Source: Rhizopus arrhizus (lineage: Eukaryota; Mucoromycota; Mucoromycetes; Mucorales; Rhizopodaceae). Taken from it: a stretch of DNA of 64,000 nt. Positions 44,188 through 55,815 of the stretch are shown piece after piece; the first letter of the stretch is position 1; every line of letters begins with the position of its first letter. A program made the translations under genes and the position numbers. The notes beneath the pieces were generated by a model. The model saw nothing but the letters and a program-made list of their open reading frames with translations. It searched no databases and had not been told where the DNA came from. The stretch is from assembly GCA_024220505.1 (NCBI GenBank), contig JAKZZE010000002.1, positions 744,001 to 808,000 on the forward strand, given 5' to 3'.

Positions 44188-47010
44188 ATGAACGCCACTA
44201 ACAACAAAGTTAAATGCCAATGCACCAAATGCAGCAAATGTCCTGAAGGATTCAAAATGATTGCCAAGAAAACCGCTAATACTCATAAGCGTATTGACAA
44301 AGTTGGAGAAGGTACTTTTTTTTAAAGAAATGCAGAAAGACTAAAGTGCAATTAAAATAGTTTTGAGACAAAGAAGATTAGAAAATATCTTCGAGCAACC
44401 CACCAGTTCTACCGAAAGAAGCACGTTTGAAGGTATATTTATAAACACACCCTTTTTTTTATTAAACAAATTTAGAATTCGACCTTGATGCTGACATGGA
44501 TATCGACATGGAAGAAGAAATGACCAACGACCAACAACTGGAGTATCTCCTGGTCCTTTACCTTGTGCTTTTTCAAGCAAAGCACCTTTCTGTTGAAGCC
44601 GGTGAAGAACTGTTGGCCTTTCTTTCTTTCTTTGTTCGTGCCCTTGGCCATGGCATGGAGATTCCTACAAAGATCTCCACTGCTCGTGCCATGGTCAATT
44701 ATTCCTCTGCCAGTAGTGGTGTCTCCCGTTTCCTTGTCTGTTCTCTTTGTAGAAGTGTTTATGACACGGGAAGTTTGCATACCCGACTATGCCCTTTTGT
44801 CAGGTTTGCAAACAACCCCCACAGACAAGAGCGCCCATGTGGTAATTCACTTTTTGTTGGCAGCAGCCTGAAGCCCGTCCTTGAGTTCCCGTACAACTCA
44901 ATTGTCGAAACGTTGAAGAAGTTCTTTGTCCGTCCGAACTTTGAAACAGAAATTGAACAGTGGAGAGGTCGATATGTGGAGGAAGGTGTGTTGTATGACA
45001 TTTATGATGGTAGAGTCTGAAATGAGATGGTCGACTCAGCTGGGGAGCCATTTGTGAATAAAAGACGATCATTAATGGTGTCATTGAACGTTGATTGGTT
45101 TCAACCTAGTGATGGTATGCATTACTCTTGCGGTGGTGTATATCTCACTATCAACAACCTTCCAAGGGGTTCCAGGATGAAGGTTTCCAACATCATCCTG
45201 GTTGGTATGATTCCTGGGCCTGGCGAGCCCACGGATGACCAGCTCCAAAATTTCTTGCGACCAATGATTGCAGAGCTGAATACCTTGTACGAAGGTATGA
45301 TGATGCCAACGTACCAGAACAGAAACGGTGAGATGGTACGTGTTGCTTTGATGTCCGTTAACTGTGATATACCAGCAGCTCGTAAGGTAGCTGGATTCAT
45401 GGGTCAATCCGCGCACAAAGCCTGCAACAAGTGTTCCACTGTGTTTTCGCGAATCAGTACTGGTGCAAATTCAACGAAGCCAGATTTTTCAGACTTTGAC
45501 GATGAGCATTGGATTCTGCGAAACAATACCCAGCAGCGCCAAGAAGCATATGCTTGGCTGAATGCCACTCACATTACACAACAAAGAACCCTGCAGACGG
45601 ACACAGGAAGTAAATGGAGTGAACTTCACCGACTAGAATATTTTGATGTTGTAAGATTAACAACAGTTGATCCTATGCACAATTTATTTCTAGGTACGCC
45701 AAAACGAATGGTTGAAGTTTGGGTAGATCACGGGCTTCTTTCTACGGCTGATTTCAAAGCCATGGCTGATGAATCAGCTTCAATTGCTATTCCATCACAG
45801 TACTGCAGAATCTCCAAAGGTATGCAACAAATATAAAAGAATTAATTATGTGATAATTCTGAACACTAATTTTTTGTATAAAAAAAAAACAAAAAAAAAA
45901 GGCAAGATTGAAAGTACTTTTAGCAATATGAAATCCGATGAATGGAGAACGTGGTGTGTTGTGCTTTCGCCTTTTCTGTTAAAACAAAGACTAATCGGTG
46001 AACATTTCATCAATTGGATGCGATATGTAGAAGCAGTAAGATTGGTGACTGGTCCTTTGATCACAATTGAAGAAATACACACAGCACATTCATTATTTAA
46101 GACCTTTGGCAAGACTTGTGCTCAACTTTATGGAAAAACAAGTATAACACCAAATATGCATATGCACATGCATTTGAAAGAATGCTTTTTGGACTTTGGT
46201 CCCTCTTATGCCTTTTGGCTCTATGGTTTTGAACGCTTGAATGGTGATGTCAAAAAGATAAATATCAATTACAAGACAGGCTTCGAAACTACTTATGTCA
46301 CTATGCTTACACAAACAATACATACACAAGATCTTATACATTCATTATCAACACTTATTAATACCAACAACGAAGACATGCTCCTACTACTCAACTTTAT
46401 AAGGGAAATAGGCGAAGTTACGAATGACGAGAGTGGTCTAACGCCATTTGATTACGCTCAGTTCATAGACGGACCAAGTCTATTTAACCTGACAATTACT
46501 GGTAGTGAGCCTCTGCCACCAAAATCCCTTCCTTCAAAAACCAACAACAAACAACAAATCTTATGCCCTGAGCACTATGAAGTCTTACAAAATTATTATA
46601 TGGATACCTATGAAACACCTATTATGAATACAATTAGTACAATGATACAATCATTTAAGAAAATTAACTTGCTTGGACAACGTTACCAACAATCAGACAG
46701 TCATTCATCATCATCATACATTCAAGCCGTTGTAAATAACCAACTACGAATTGGTCAAATATTATATTTTTTTTCACATTCCTTCAACAATACCACTCAT
46801 TATTTTGCATTCGTCAATTGGTACAGCCATGCGACCCAACATTTTCCCACCTTTGATGGTACTGGCATCCAAGTGTGGAAGAATCAATTTGATCCAGTTA
46901 CAAGCAGCAATATACTTCCAATTTACAGGATTTTCAACCCTGTTGCTATATGTCCATATGTTGATAACCACCTTCTTACTCTCGCTCTGCCAAGAAGAAT
47001 TTATATGTAA
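44188..47010 (+). pseudogene. CACTA-2 transposase, tnp2-type, with one in-frame UGA
   Basis: Proposed exons 44188-44311, 44361-44432, 44476-45819 and 45902-47010 join in frame (883 codons). The N-terminus has a Cys cluster, CQCTKCSKCPEGFK. Later come LVGMIPGPGEPTDDQL, VNCDIPAARKVAGF, a paired Cys AHKACNKCS, TTVDPMHNLFLGTPKRMVEV and GKIESTFSNMKSDEWRTW, all typical of fungal tnp2-type CACTA transposases. At 45018-45020 the codon between YDGRV and NEM is TGA, where related proteins usually have Trp, so one point change separates this gene from an open frame. The second half is open. Confidence 0.85.
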
Positions 47011-47632
47011 CAACTATGCTAAATTATTCAAACATTCTTTTATTATTATTATTGTTGTATCCACACAACTAGTAAAGTGAACATTCATGGATAAACGAGA
47101 GATCTCCGCAATAGCCAACTCTGCCCTGTTGTCCCTATCGGCGTTCCCACGACTATATCGGAACCTGATTATAACAACGGCAGTTCAATCCAACCTTATT
47201 CGATAATTATCGTTAGATCAATAATTTATCTACTTCATTGTCCCTTGATTCGTCAAGAAGACAGCGGCTATTGATTATCTACTATCTTTCCTTTATCTTC
47301 CCATCCTTCCCACATTATTCTTTTAACCGATCAATTGAAATGGCGGTAAAGATCCAGACATCCAAAAAGTATAAATAGCCTCAAATGTTTTTATTAATAA
47401 AGCAACATATAATCTTTAGTTTCACAACTATTGTCTTTTTTAGTTTTTGTCTCTTATTTGAATACTTGGCAAAACAATTATTATTATTTATTTTACTAAA
47501 GAATCATTCAATAGACTATTATTGTTATTTTTTTTTTGAAATTTTTATTCAATTTGCAGAGACAACAAAAGAGGCAGCAAAAAAAAAAAAAAAAAAAAAA
47601 GGAGGGGGAAAGAGAAAAGAGAAAGTAAACGC
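47011..47632. other. Spacer between the convergent CACTA-2 genes
   Basis: No gene is recognised. Near 47369-47400 there is AGTATAAATAGCC followed by AATAAAGCAA, which resembles LTR promoter/polyadenylation signals elsewhere in the window, so an old LTR remnant is possible. No end repeats were found to prove it. Confidence 0.4.
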
Positions 47633-48882
47633 TTACTGCATAGGATTAGCAGCAGCAGAAGAGGAAAAGCCAAGGCCAGGAGAAGAAAAGGCCCAAGAGG
47701 GATAATCCTCATGGTCAAGGTTTGTGGGAAACTCCTTGTCGAAGTAGTCCACCACCCTTCTTGTTCTATTGATGGTGCCTTTTTTCGACAAGGAATCTCT
47801 CCATGCTTTTTGAAGAGAAGCATGGAATTCGTCCACCTGTAGATTAATTAAAGGTATATTAGAAAATAAATACTATAACAAAAATACTACTTACTGCTTT
47901 ACTTCGAAAGAGTGGTCTTTTTACCACAAACACAGGACCATGTTCATCCTCAGGGCCATCTTCTTCCTCTGAGGTCCAATCGGCTATCAGAAGCTTTTTT
48001 CCAAAAGGAAAACGAGCTTCAAATTCCTCTGGGGCTGCATTGTAAGCATTTCGCCTCATGGCGAGCTTCTAATGTAAAGAAGTAATGTAAGTACTTGAAA
48101 CACTATATATTTCAATTTTTCAATATTAATTACTTACTGCATGCACACGACTACGACGCGTTGATTCTTCTGACGTAGCCGTCAGCCCTTACTTTCTCTC
48201 ACCATGTAGTTGAATTTGTTTCTGACCATGCTGCGCATGTCAGAAACAGTAATGCCAGCAGAAAATGGCTCCTTCTTGGCAGCTGCTACAAGCAAATCTC
48301 TGACCTTTGCGTTTTGCTTGTAGCGCAAGACCTCCTTCAGGTCAAAGGTGATACCCCGAGGGACCAGATGCTCTCTGTAGTACTTCAATATGAAAGCCTA
48401 TATTTCAAAAAGGGTAAAACAAAAATTTAGTTATTATTTTGCACATGCTAATTTAGCTTTTAAATTCAAATTACACTGGTCAAGGCCCTATTCTCTTTGA
48501 CCTCAGAAGGTTGCTGCTGTGGAGGCTGCTGTGGAGGCTGCTGCTGCTGCTGTTGCTGCCCTTGTTGTTGTTGTTGCAGCAATTGAGTTAGCTGCTCAAT
48601 CTTCAGCTCCTGCCGACGTTGATTCTCCTCCTGTCGGCGTTGAATCTGCTCCTGCTGCTGCATCTGAGCAAAGATGGCCTCAAGGGTTGGTCCATTTGCA
48701 GAAGAGCCAACTGGGCCTTGAAGGCGAGAAGGCTCAAAGCTGTCAAAAGACGCAACAGCAGTGGGGGCAGGAGAAGAGGACGGGAGAACGGTGGATGATG
48801 ATCCAGTAATGCTTGAAGATATTCTTGCCCTTTTAGGGGCATTACTGGGAACATTGATTGGGGTAGCGAGACGACGAGACAT
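47633..48882 (-). pseudogene. Second gene of CACTA-2, Gln-rich coiled-coil protein
   Basis: Start ATG at 48882 (MSRRLATPINV). Proposed exons are 48882-48475, 48397 to about 48154, 48068-47895 and 47836-47633. The first encodes a basic KRARISSS patch, then a Gln-rich coiled coil (QMQQQEQIQRRQEENQRRQE). The second has YYREHLVPRG and SAGITVSDMRSMVRNKFNYM. The third has MRRNAYNAAPEEFEARFPFG. The fourth has TRRVVDYFDKEFP. Exon 2 seems to lack one base near 48185, as TGA follows ESKG while the next frame continues. I do not recognise the family. By position and layout it parallels the second gene of CACTA-1, but clear sequence similarity is not visible. Confidence 0.55.
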
Positions 48883-49377
48883 TTTTTCAAGATAAATTAT
48901 ATAAAAAGGAAGAAAAAAAAAAACAAGAGTACAAAATAAACTAAAGATGAACACAAAACAACCTGATACTTTTGTTTGTTCTACAAAAAAAGCGAAGAAA
49001 AAAAAGCCTTTGGAGTTAAAGATATTACATTTAAATAAAAAAAAAAGAAGAAGAAGAGAAAGTTTAAACTGTTTATGAATAGCCTCTCTGAATGTTTCAA
49101 TAGTTAAACAGTATTAAAGAAGACTTATTTTTAATCGATAGTGGGTAACTGTAACACTGGTAAAATGAGGCTATAAAAAAAGTACTTTTTTTTTTTTCCT
49201 TTTTTTTTTCTTTTTTTTTAAACAAAACATTCTTTCTAAAAGGTAAGTTCTTAATATTATATGTACTCTATTATTGTTCTGATGGTACTTGAACTTTAGT
49301 AAAATCGTATTAGTTGCTTTCTTGATGTTTCAAATGGTCTTTATAAAGTCTTTTTCCCAGGATTATAGTTGCTTCTT
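48883..49377. other. AT-rich stretch in CACTA-2
   Basis: No coding region. Long T runs at about 49186-49220. Probably the promoter side of the minus-strand gene at 48882. Nothing more can be supported. Confidence 0.5.
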
Positions 49378-49750
49378 TTACTTGTTAGTATAAGCTTGGC
49401 TGCTGTCTTTTTTTCTTTTTCTTTTTTTTTCTCATGGTCCACCTAAAGCAAGGTGCTATTACTTTTACTATATACTTGATAACTAATAATTATTATAGAG
49501 GAGTACTGCTTCCTTTTTTTTTTTTTTTTTTTTTTTTACTTGTTGGTAAAGCTTAGCAAGGTTTTTCTCTTAGCCCATCTAAAGAAAGGTACTATCACTT
49601 TTATTATATATACTCAATAGCTAATAATTATTATAGATGTCTGCTGCTTTTTTTACTTGTGAGTATACGCTTAGCTAGTTTTCTTCCCATGGTCTATCTA
49701 AAGAAAGGTACTATTACTTTTACTACATATACACGATAGCTAATAATTGT
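49378..49750 (+). repeat. Tandem repeat in CACTA-2, unit about 115 bp, three copies
   Basis: Units start near 49378, 49538 and 49655, each with ACTTGT-AGTATA-GCTTAGC, then CATGGTC-ATCTAAAGAAAGGTACTATTACTTTTACTA, then GATAGCTAATAATTATTATAGA. Poly-T tracts of different length separate them. Ty3-2 inserted in the third unit, and the remainder (TTATAGATGAATGCTGCTCT) continues at 55814. Confidence 0.8.
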
Positions 49751-50210
49751 TGTTTTAATCGCAAGATTAAATAAAAAATTAAACAAAAAAACAATAGCAG
49801 CAATATAAAATTAAAATCCTTCTTTATTGCAGATTTCTTTATATTGCGAAAAGGCCTCGCTTTATGGATAAAAAGTTGGCATCTATTTATATTCTTTGTG
49901 AGCGTAGATATAAAAGATATAGACTCGGTCACGATGTCGTGCTGAAGAACCAATGATTAAGCTAAAGCTTGTCGATGTTCTAATATATGCATCTGAAGTT
50001 GAACAATAGAAATAATAACCAGTCAATTAACTTTGATCTAATTACTTTTGGGGTTGACAATTGATTAGACTCTCTAGGATGACAGATATTGATCTTATTG
50101 TTCTAAATTTGGAAAAGTGTGGAATTGTTCAATCATAGTTTAATCTTTTGTGTATCGTTATTTATTTTAATACAACTGATATCATATAGAAAATAACTAT
50201 GTTTACAACA
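49751..50210 (-). repeat. Ty3-2 3' LTR
   Basis: 460 bp, TGTTTTAATC...TTTACAACA on the plus strand. Identical by eye to the copy at 55351-55810, the sign of a very recent insertion. Confidence 0.95.
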
Positions 50211-50369
50211 TTATCCTCCCCCAGACTTGACAATAGTCAGGTCGGCATTCATGCAGATACTAAATGTTATTTTCTTATTGGTTAATTTATGTATCTTGAT
50301 GCTCAGCAAGTTTATGAAGTCAGCGGCCGCTCTGCTACATGAACTTTTTTTTTTTTTTTTTTTTTTTTT

Positions 50370-53300
50370 TTAGTTTCTATTGTTTCTTATTCTTTTACTT
50401 TTTCTAAGGACTGTGCTATCTTGTACCATGTCCTTTCTTTTATAATTCTTGTTTTCTTCAGTCACATTAGGTCTAGCAGAAGTCTTTTTAGTGTAGTCTA
50501 TTTCGTTAGCTATCATCTTTTGCTTTCTTGCTTGCTCTAATTCCTTCAACTTTTTTCTCTTAAGCCAATATTTATCAATGGGTACTGTGCTGGAGAAGGA
50601 TGATGCTTTTTCCCACGTATTCTCTCTTTCACCATAACCAGCCCATTTTACAAGGTACTCTCTTTGTCCTGGACCGCCTCTGTGATCTCTAATATCCTCA
50701 ACTTCATAGTATTCATCTTCTATAGCTGTTTCGTCATTAGAGACTATCTTAAGTTCTGATGGGACATATTCACGATGTAACAGTTCATTTTGCTCATCTT
50801 TTAAGACATAGGAACCACCTTGAGTTTTTCGAACGACAATGTAAGGCCCTTCATAAAGAGGTGACAACTTACTAGTCCGTCCTGGTAATCTAACCATAAC
50901 TGCAGTATCCTTCGGAAGATCTATGATCATATTTCTGTCATTGAACCTCTTGTTTGCTTCCTCTATGATCTTCTGTGTTCTTTCACGAATGGCAGGAAAC
51001 ACTATCTGGTACATGCGATCAGTTCTCTCAATCAGCTCTTGTTCTGTAACAGGTCTATTAGGAATCTTATCAGCTATACTCTGATCACTGTAATCCTCAA
51101 AGCTATTAAGTCTTCGAGCAAACATCAAGGAAAATGGAGCACTCTTTGAACGGTGTCTTATTTTATAATTCGACGCTAGTTGGACAATTGGCAATACATC
51201 GTCCCAATCATTGCTGTTAGAATTAACCATTTTTCTTATAGTGTTTAATGTCGTCTTTACAGCGCTCTCGCTCACGCCATTACCTCGACTGTGAAAGGCT
51301 GTACTGTATCTGCGATCTATTCCTAGGTGCTTGGATAATGAGTGCATGAGGCTAATTTTAAACTCTCTGCCGTTATCACTTTGAATAATTTTAGGTATGC
51401 CATAGTCACCAAAGATTTTTATTAATTCTTTTGCTACAGTGTCACTTTGTTTATTTTTTAATGGACGCAGTATGATGTACCTGGTACATACATCTATCAT
51501 CACAAGGACATAGACATTTTCATTTGCCGTGACAGGTAAAGGTCCTAAAAGATCAATTCCAATATGGTCAAATGGTAGATATGCAAGAATGTTTTTTAAA
51601 GGATGATAACCTTTCTTGCTTACATTGTGTCTCTGGCATTCAATACATGATTTGATTGTCTCAGTAGCATCTTTATAAATATTATTCCAATGAAGTCCTT
51701 GGGAATGTAACTGCTCCACAATACTCGTACTACCGAAGTGTCCGAAGGTATGAGCATCTTCAAGTAGACGTGCTCTCTTCTCAGGTGGAGGAGTCATATA
51801 GTCAGTTGTGGGATTATTAGCAAACTTTTTATTTTTTATTTTCACAGCTAGCACATTTAGTTTCTTGTCCTGACTATAGATCAAGTTGTGTCTCTTTGCT
51901 GTAGAGTTTGTCTGTCTTTTAACTTTTATTTTATTTTTATTTTTACTTTTATTTTCCTTTTTTTCTTTTTTATTTTCTTTTTGCGCAGCATCACCCCCAC
52001 CCAGCATGAACTCATTATTCAAGCAAGGTTCATAAAGTCTAGAAAGTAAATCTGGTAATTGATTGAGAATTCCTTGTATGTGAATCACATCAAAGTTGAA
52101 ATCTAATAAAGTTTCTAACCAGCCTATCATCATAGGGTTTGCTTGTTCTTGGGTATGTAAATACATTAAAGCCTTATGGTCAGTACGTAATTCAAATTTA
52201 TTTCCCCATAAAAACTCACGATATTTTTCTAGTGCAAACACTACCGCGTACAGTTCACGTTTAGTTGTATTCCACTTACGTTGAGAGGGTGACAAAAATT
52301 TAGATGCAAATGCAATATGTAAAGTTCTATTCAGCTCATCTCTTTGGGTCAATACTGCACCAACACCATATTGTGAGGCATCAGTAGCCACATAGAATTT
52401 TTTGGATAAGTCTGGAGTGTGCAACAGTGTCTTTGATTTTAGAATCTCTTTCAAAGCAATGAATGCATCAGTATGCTCTTGTGTCCAGTTGTTCTCTACA
52501 TCAGGATCATTACGAAGTCTGTCGATAGGTGCAGCTACACGAGAGATTAAAGGTATAAAGTCTCTCATATATGATACAATGCCCATTAATCGCATTACTT
52601 CTTTTTATTGCGTGGTATAGGCCAACTATCGATGTTTGTTAAGCGGCGTGGATCTACTTTGATGATACCACCACTTTCAACTACAAATCCTAAAAGATAG
52701 ATTGATCGTTGATACCAACTGCATTTCTTTACATTGATTTTTAGGTTGACGGAAGTTAATCGTTCAATCACTTTTTTTACATTTGAAGCATGGTTTTCAG
52801 CTGTTCCTTTAATTACACAGTCATCAACATAGGTCTCGATGAAATCCATATCCGCAAAGAGTATTTTCATCACTTTACAGAATATTGCAGTAACTGTTTT
52901 TAGACCGAAACAACATCCTTGGAAGGTATATGTTCGATTCTTAAATTGGAAGGAGAGTTTGTGTTGATCTTTAGGGGCTACAAGGAAACTATTGTATGCA
53001 TTCTTCAAGTCAATCTTAGTGAATACTTCACCACCAGCTAAGTTGTCAAATATGCTTCTTATTTTTGGAACAGGATATACGACATCAGGGATTAGTTTGT
53101 TGATACCACGAACATCTAAACATACTCTGTGGCTCGTTATCTCATTGTTCTCATCTTTCTTTGGTACCATTAATAAAGGACTATTAAATGATGTGTTAGC
53201 GCGGTTCTCTTTGATGATACCTGCTTCTAACCATTCATTTATTTGCTCTTCTAATTCAGGCATTTGTCGGTGAGCAATTGGGTATTGTCTCTTATAGGAC

Positions 53301-53920
53301 TTTGCTCCCTTTTCCATTGGTAACTCTACTACAGATTCTGGTACTGTGCAGAAAGATCCAGCAGGAATATTTTGGTTGTCATCAATTGCACTCTGGATAT
53401 AAGCCATGAATTGCTTTTGTTGATCTTCGGTACCATAGGGTGAGTTGTTAGGTTCAATCTCATTATTAGCGTCAAAATTCATATTAAGGAATTGTGCGTC
53501 TTCTTTTAATCTATTTGAATAATCATCTTCATTACCTGGGTACTTGTATGCTACCCCAGTGAGACCGATATTCATTTTTCCAAGAACATCAGTTCCAAGC
53601 AAGACATCAAATTCTTGTTTCATTGTCTCATTAAAATTTACAACTTCAAAAGAATGTTTAAAAGAGATGTTATTCATATATGTTAAAGTGAGAGGATCAG
53701 TTTGTCCAATTCGTTTACAATTATTATCTGAAGACAAAAAATTTAAAGAACCATTTACAGAATTCACTTTGTCAATATTCAATTTATTATTCAAACAAAT
53801 TTTTGATATACAAGTGATATCACTGCCAGTGTCAATCTTTCCAATTAATTTCTTGCCCTCTATTAATATAGGAGTCAAAAGTTTAAATGGATTAGTATCT
53901 TCATCTTCAGTTTTTTTATT
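50370..53920 (-). pseudogene. Ty3-2 Pol: protease, RT, RNase H, integrase, chromodomain (one frameshift)
   Basis: The 5' part (53878-52595) has a retropepsin IDTGSDITC, then the reverse transcriptase with FNSPLLMVPKKDENNEI, KIDLKNAYNSFL and YVDDCVIKG. The 3' part (52595-50370) has RNase H (ATDASQYGVGAVLTQ, RTDHKALMYL) and an integrase zinc domain (HTFGHFGST...SCIECQRH). The catalytic core follows, with Asp in IGIDLLGPL, Asp in QSDNGREF and Glu in GVSESAVKT. A C-terminal chromodomain (VKWAGYGERENTWEKASSF) ends the protein. The two parts differ by one base at an A5 run near 52600, where A6 would keep the frame. The chromodomain suggests targeting to marked chromatin. Confidence 0.93.
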
Positions 53921-55303
53921 TCATAATGCCTTACAGTCATATGAGTGATTTTCAGCTTCTGTCATATCATGATCATGATCATTTTCTTCATTTGCAGTAC
54001 GAACAATGGCATAAATTGACTTGTCCGAATCTCTTGGATTTTTTGGATCGACATGAAGTTTTCTTTTATAGTCTGCATATTCTTGACAATGATGGCCATG
54101 AGACCAACTTCTACCGCAATAGCGACAGGGTTTACTTGTGCTTGCCTTATGAGGAAAATTTTTATTGCCATAATATTTGTTGTTTATGGTCGACGCAGCA
54201 TCATTTTTCTTTTTTGTTTTACTATAGCAATCATCTTCATTGTGATTTGCAGCTGTACCACCATGTCTTGAACAAAAGAAAGCACCAGACGAACCATGAC
54301 CTTTGTTTCTTTTTTGAACACTGAAAGGACCAGCATTTGTGTGGATTCTTTTACTACCACTGGCGACATTGGCATAGGATGCTCCTGAATATGTTCTCGG
54401 GTCATCTCCTAGCAAATTTCTTGCTATTTCAGCAGCTCTCTCTACAGTCCATGGTATGTTCTTATTTTCTTTTAAAACAAAAGCTGTCTTACACTTCTCA
54501 AGAACAGGTTCAGAGAATGATGCTTTAAATCTAGCAGCCACCATTGGATCATTTTTATTTGCCCCAGCCTCAATACAAGTGCTTAAAAATCGGGTCATAT
54601 ACGAAGAGACAGATTCATTTTTATTCATTGTCATAGTGAATAGACGATGCATAGCATCTGTTCTAGCATTATCAGTCAGGAATTTGTTCGTAAAGACAAT
54701 TCTAGCTGTGTTCCATGTATCACATCTTTTGAGCTCTTTTTCGATCCAATCATCATGGTCGAAGGCCAAAGAAACAGGGAGATACCGGCGCCAAACCTCT
54801 TGAATGTCCAAGGCAGCAGAATAGATTACCTTTTCAAAGGACCGCAAAAAGTGTTCGACAGATTCGTAACATTTCTCACCAGGAAATGGGATATCAGGCC
54901 AAGAAGAGAGTTGAAACTTGGGTATGTCATTTTGGGTCAAACGCAAACCAATTTCCTTCTTGACAGGAGTGATTACAGGAGAAACAAATTTACCAGAGAG
55001 AGCAAGCAACTGTGCACCATATTTTCTCATTTTCTTAAACGCCAAGTCTGCTTGTTCTTCTTCACCAGCCATTATATGTTTTTGATATAACCGAGCAGAT
55101 TCTTCCTTTTTATACCTTATGAGTTTTGAAACTTCAGCATCAATGTCATCATGATCAGAGGTAATTTCATGCGCATTGGCATTTATTTTTGGGGTTACTT
55201 CAGAGCCATCTTCAGTAAGAGAGGGGTCTTGACTTGCTTGTTCGATCTCCATATCGGATGGATCATGCTCCATGGGTCGATCTTCTTGTTTAGGGCTTTC
55301 CAT
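53921..55303 (-). CDS. Ty3-2 Gag
   Basis: 460 residues, intact. The acidic N-terminus is followed by a capsid-type domain (residues about 125-300: FPGEKCYESVEHFLRSFEKV, RFLSTCIEAG, FKASFSEPVLEKCKTAFVL). Near residue 400 is a single zinc knuckle of the Ty3 variant, CRYCGRSWSHGHHC (CX2CX7HXC). The frame ends at TGA (53921-53923), and the same frame continues open into protease, so Gag-Pol could be made by stop readthrough. It assembles the particle and packages RNA. Confidence 0.9.
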   Translation of the reverse strand: MESPKQEDRPMEHDPSDMEIEQASQDPSLTEDGSEVTPKINANAHEITSDHDDIDAEVSKLIRYKKEESARLYQKHIMAGEEEQADLAFKKMRKYGAQLLALSGKFVSPVITPVKKEIGLRLTQNDIPKFQLSSWPDIPFPGEKCYESVEHFLRSFEKVIYSAALDIQEVWRRYLPVSLAFDHDDWIEKELKRCDTWNTARIVFTNKFLTDNARTDAMHRLFTMTMNKNESVSSYMTRFLSTCIEAGANKNDPMVAARFKASFSEPVLEKCKTAFVLKENKNIPWTVERAAEIARNLLGDDPRTYSGASYANVASGSKRIHTNAGPFSVQKRNKGHGSSGAFFCSRHGGTAANHNEDDCYSKTKKKNDAASTINNKYYGNKNFPHKASTSKPCRYCGRSWSHGHHCQEYADYKRKLHVDPKNPRDSDKSIYAIVRTANEENDHDHDMTEAENHSYDCKAL

Positions 55304-55350
55304 AGCAGTTTACCAGGGTAGGAACCAGAAGGATGATTAATTTTAAAAAA

Positions 55351-55810
55351 TGTTTTAATCGCAAGATTAAATAAAAAATTAAACAAAAAAACAATAGCAG
55401 CAATATAAAATTAAAATCCTTCTTTATTGCAGATTTCTTTATATTGCGAAAAGGCCTCGCTTTATGGATAAAAAGTTGGCATCTATTTATATTCTTTGTG
55501 AGCGTAGATATAAAAGATATAGACTCGGTCACGATGTCGTGCTGAAGAACCAATGATTAAGCTAAAGCTTGTCGATGTTCTAATATATGCATCTGAAGTT
55601 GAACAATAGAAATAATAACCAGTCAATTAACTTTGATCTAATTACTTTTGGGGTTGACAATTGATTAGACTCTCTAGGATGACAGATATTGATCTTATTG
55701 TTCTAAATTTGGAAAAGTGTGGAATTGTTCAATCATAGTTTAATCTTTTGTGTATCGTTATTTATTTTAATACAACTGATATCATATAGAAAATAACTAT
55801 GTTTACAACA
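55351..55810 (-). repeat. Ty3-2 5' LTR
   Basis: 460 bp, the upstream LTR in the element's direction. Followed by ATTGT, matching the sequence before the 3' LTR. Confidence 0.95.
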
Positions 55811-55815
55811 ATTGT

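Larger units (their letters stand above)
49751..55810 (-). mobile_element. Ty3-type chromovirus Ty3-2, young copy
   Basis: 6060 bp, with LTRs 49751-50210 and 55351-55810, each 460 bp and identical by eye. The duplication is ATTGT (49746-49750 and 55811-55815). A purine tract, GGGGGAGGATAA (minus strand, 50211-50222), adjoins the 3' LTR. The order is gag, one in-frame TGA, protease, reverse transcriptase, RNase H, integrase, chromodomain. A primer site is not obvious: the bases inside the 5' LTR are TTTTTTAAAATTAATC rather than a TGG-type tRNA match. One base is missing in an A run between reverse transcriptase and RNase H. Confidence 0.95.

Noticed and set aside
45006..45030. Tiny intron removing the UGA in the CACTA-2 transposase
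   Set aside because: It would have to be under 25 nt, too short for a spliceosomal intron; a nonsense change is simpler.
47095..47560. Possible full LTR in the CACTA-2 spacer
   Set aside because: A TATA box and AATAAA-like signals are present, but no TG...CA edges with a target duplication could be found.
54000..55090. Plus-strand open frames opposite Ty3-2 gag
   Set aside because: Antisense shadows; Cys/Phe/Leu-rich products without motifs.
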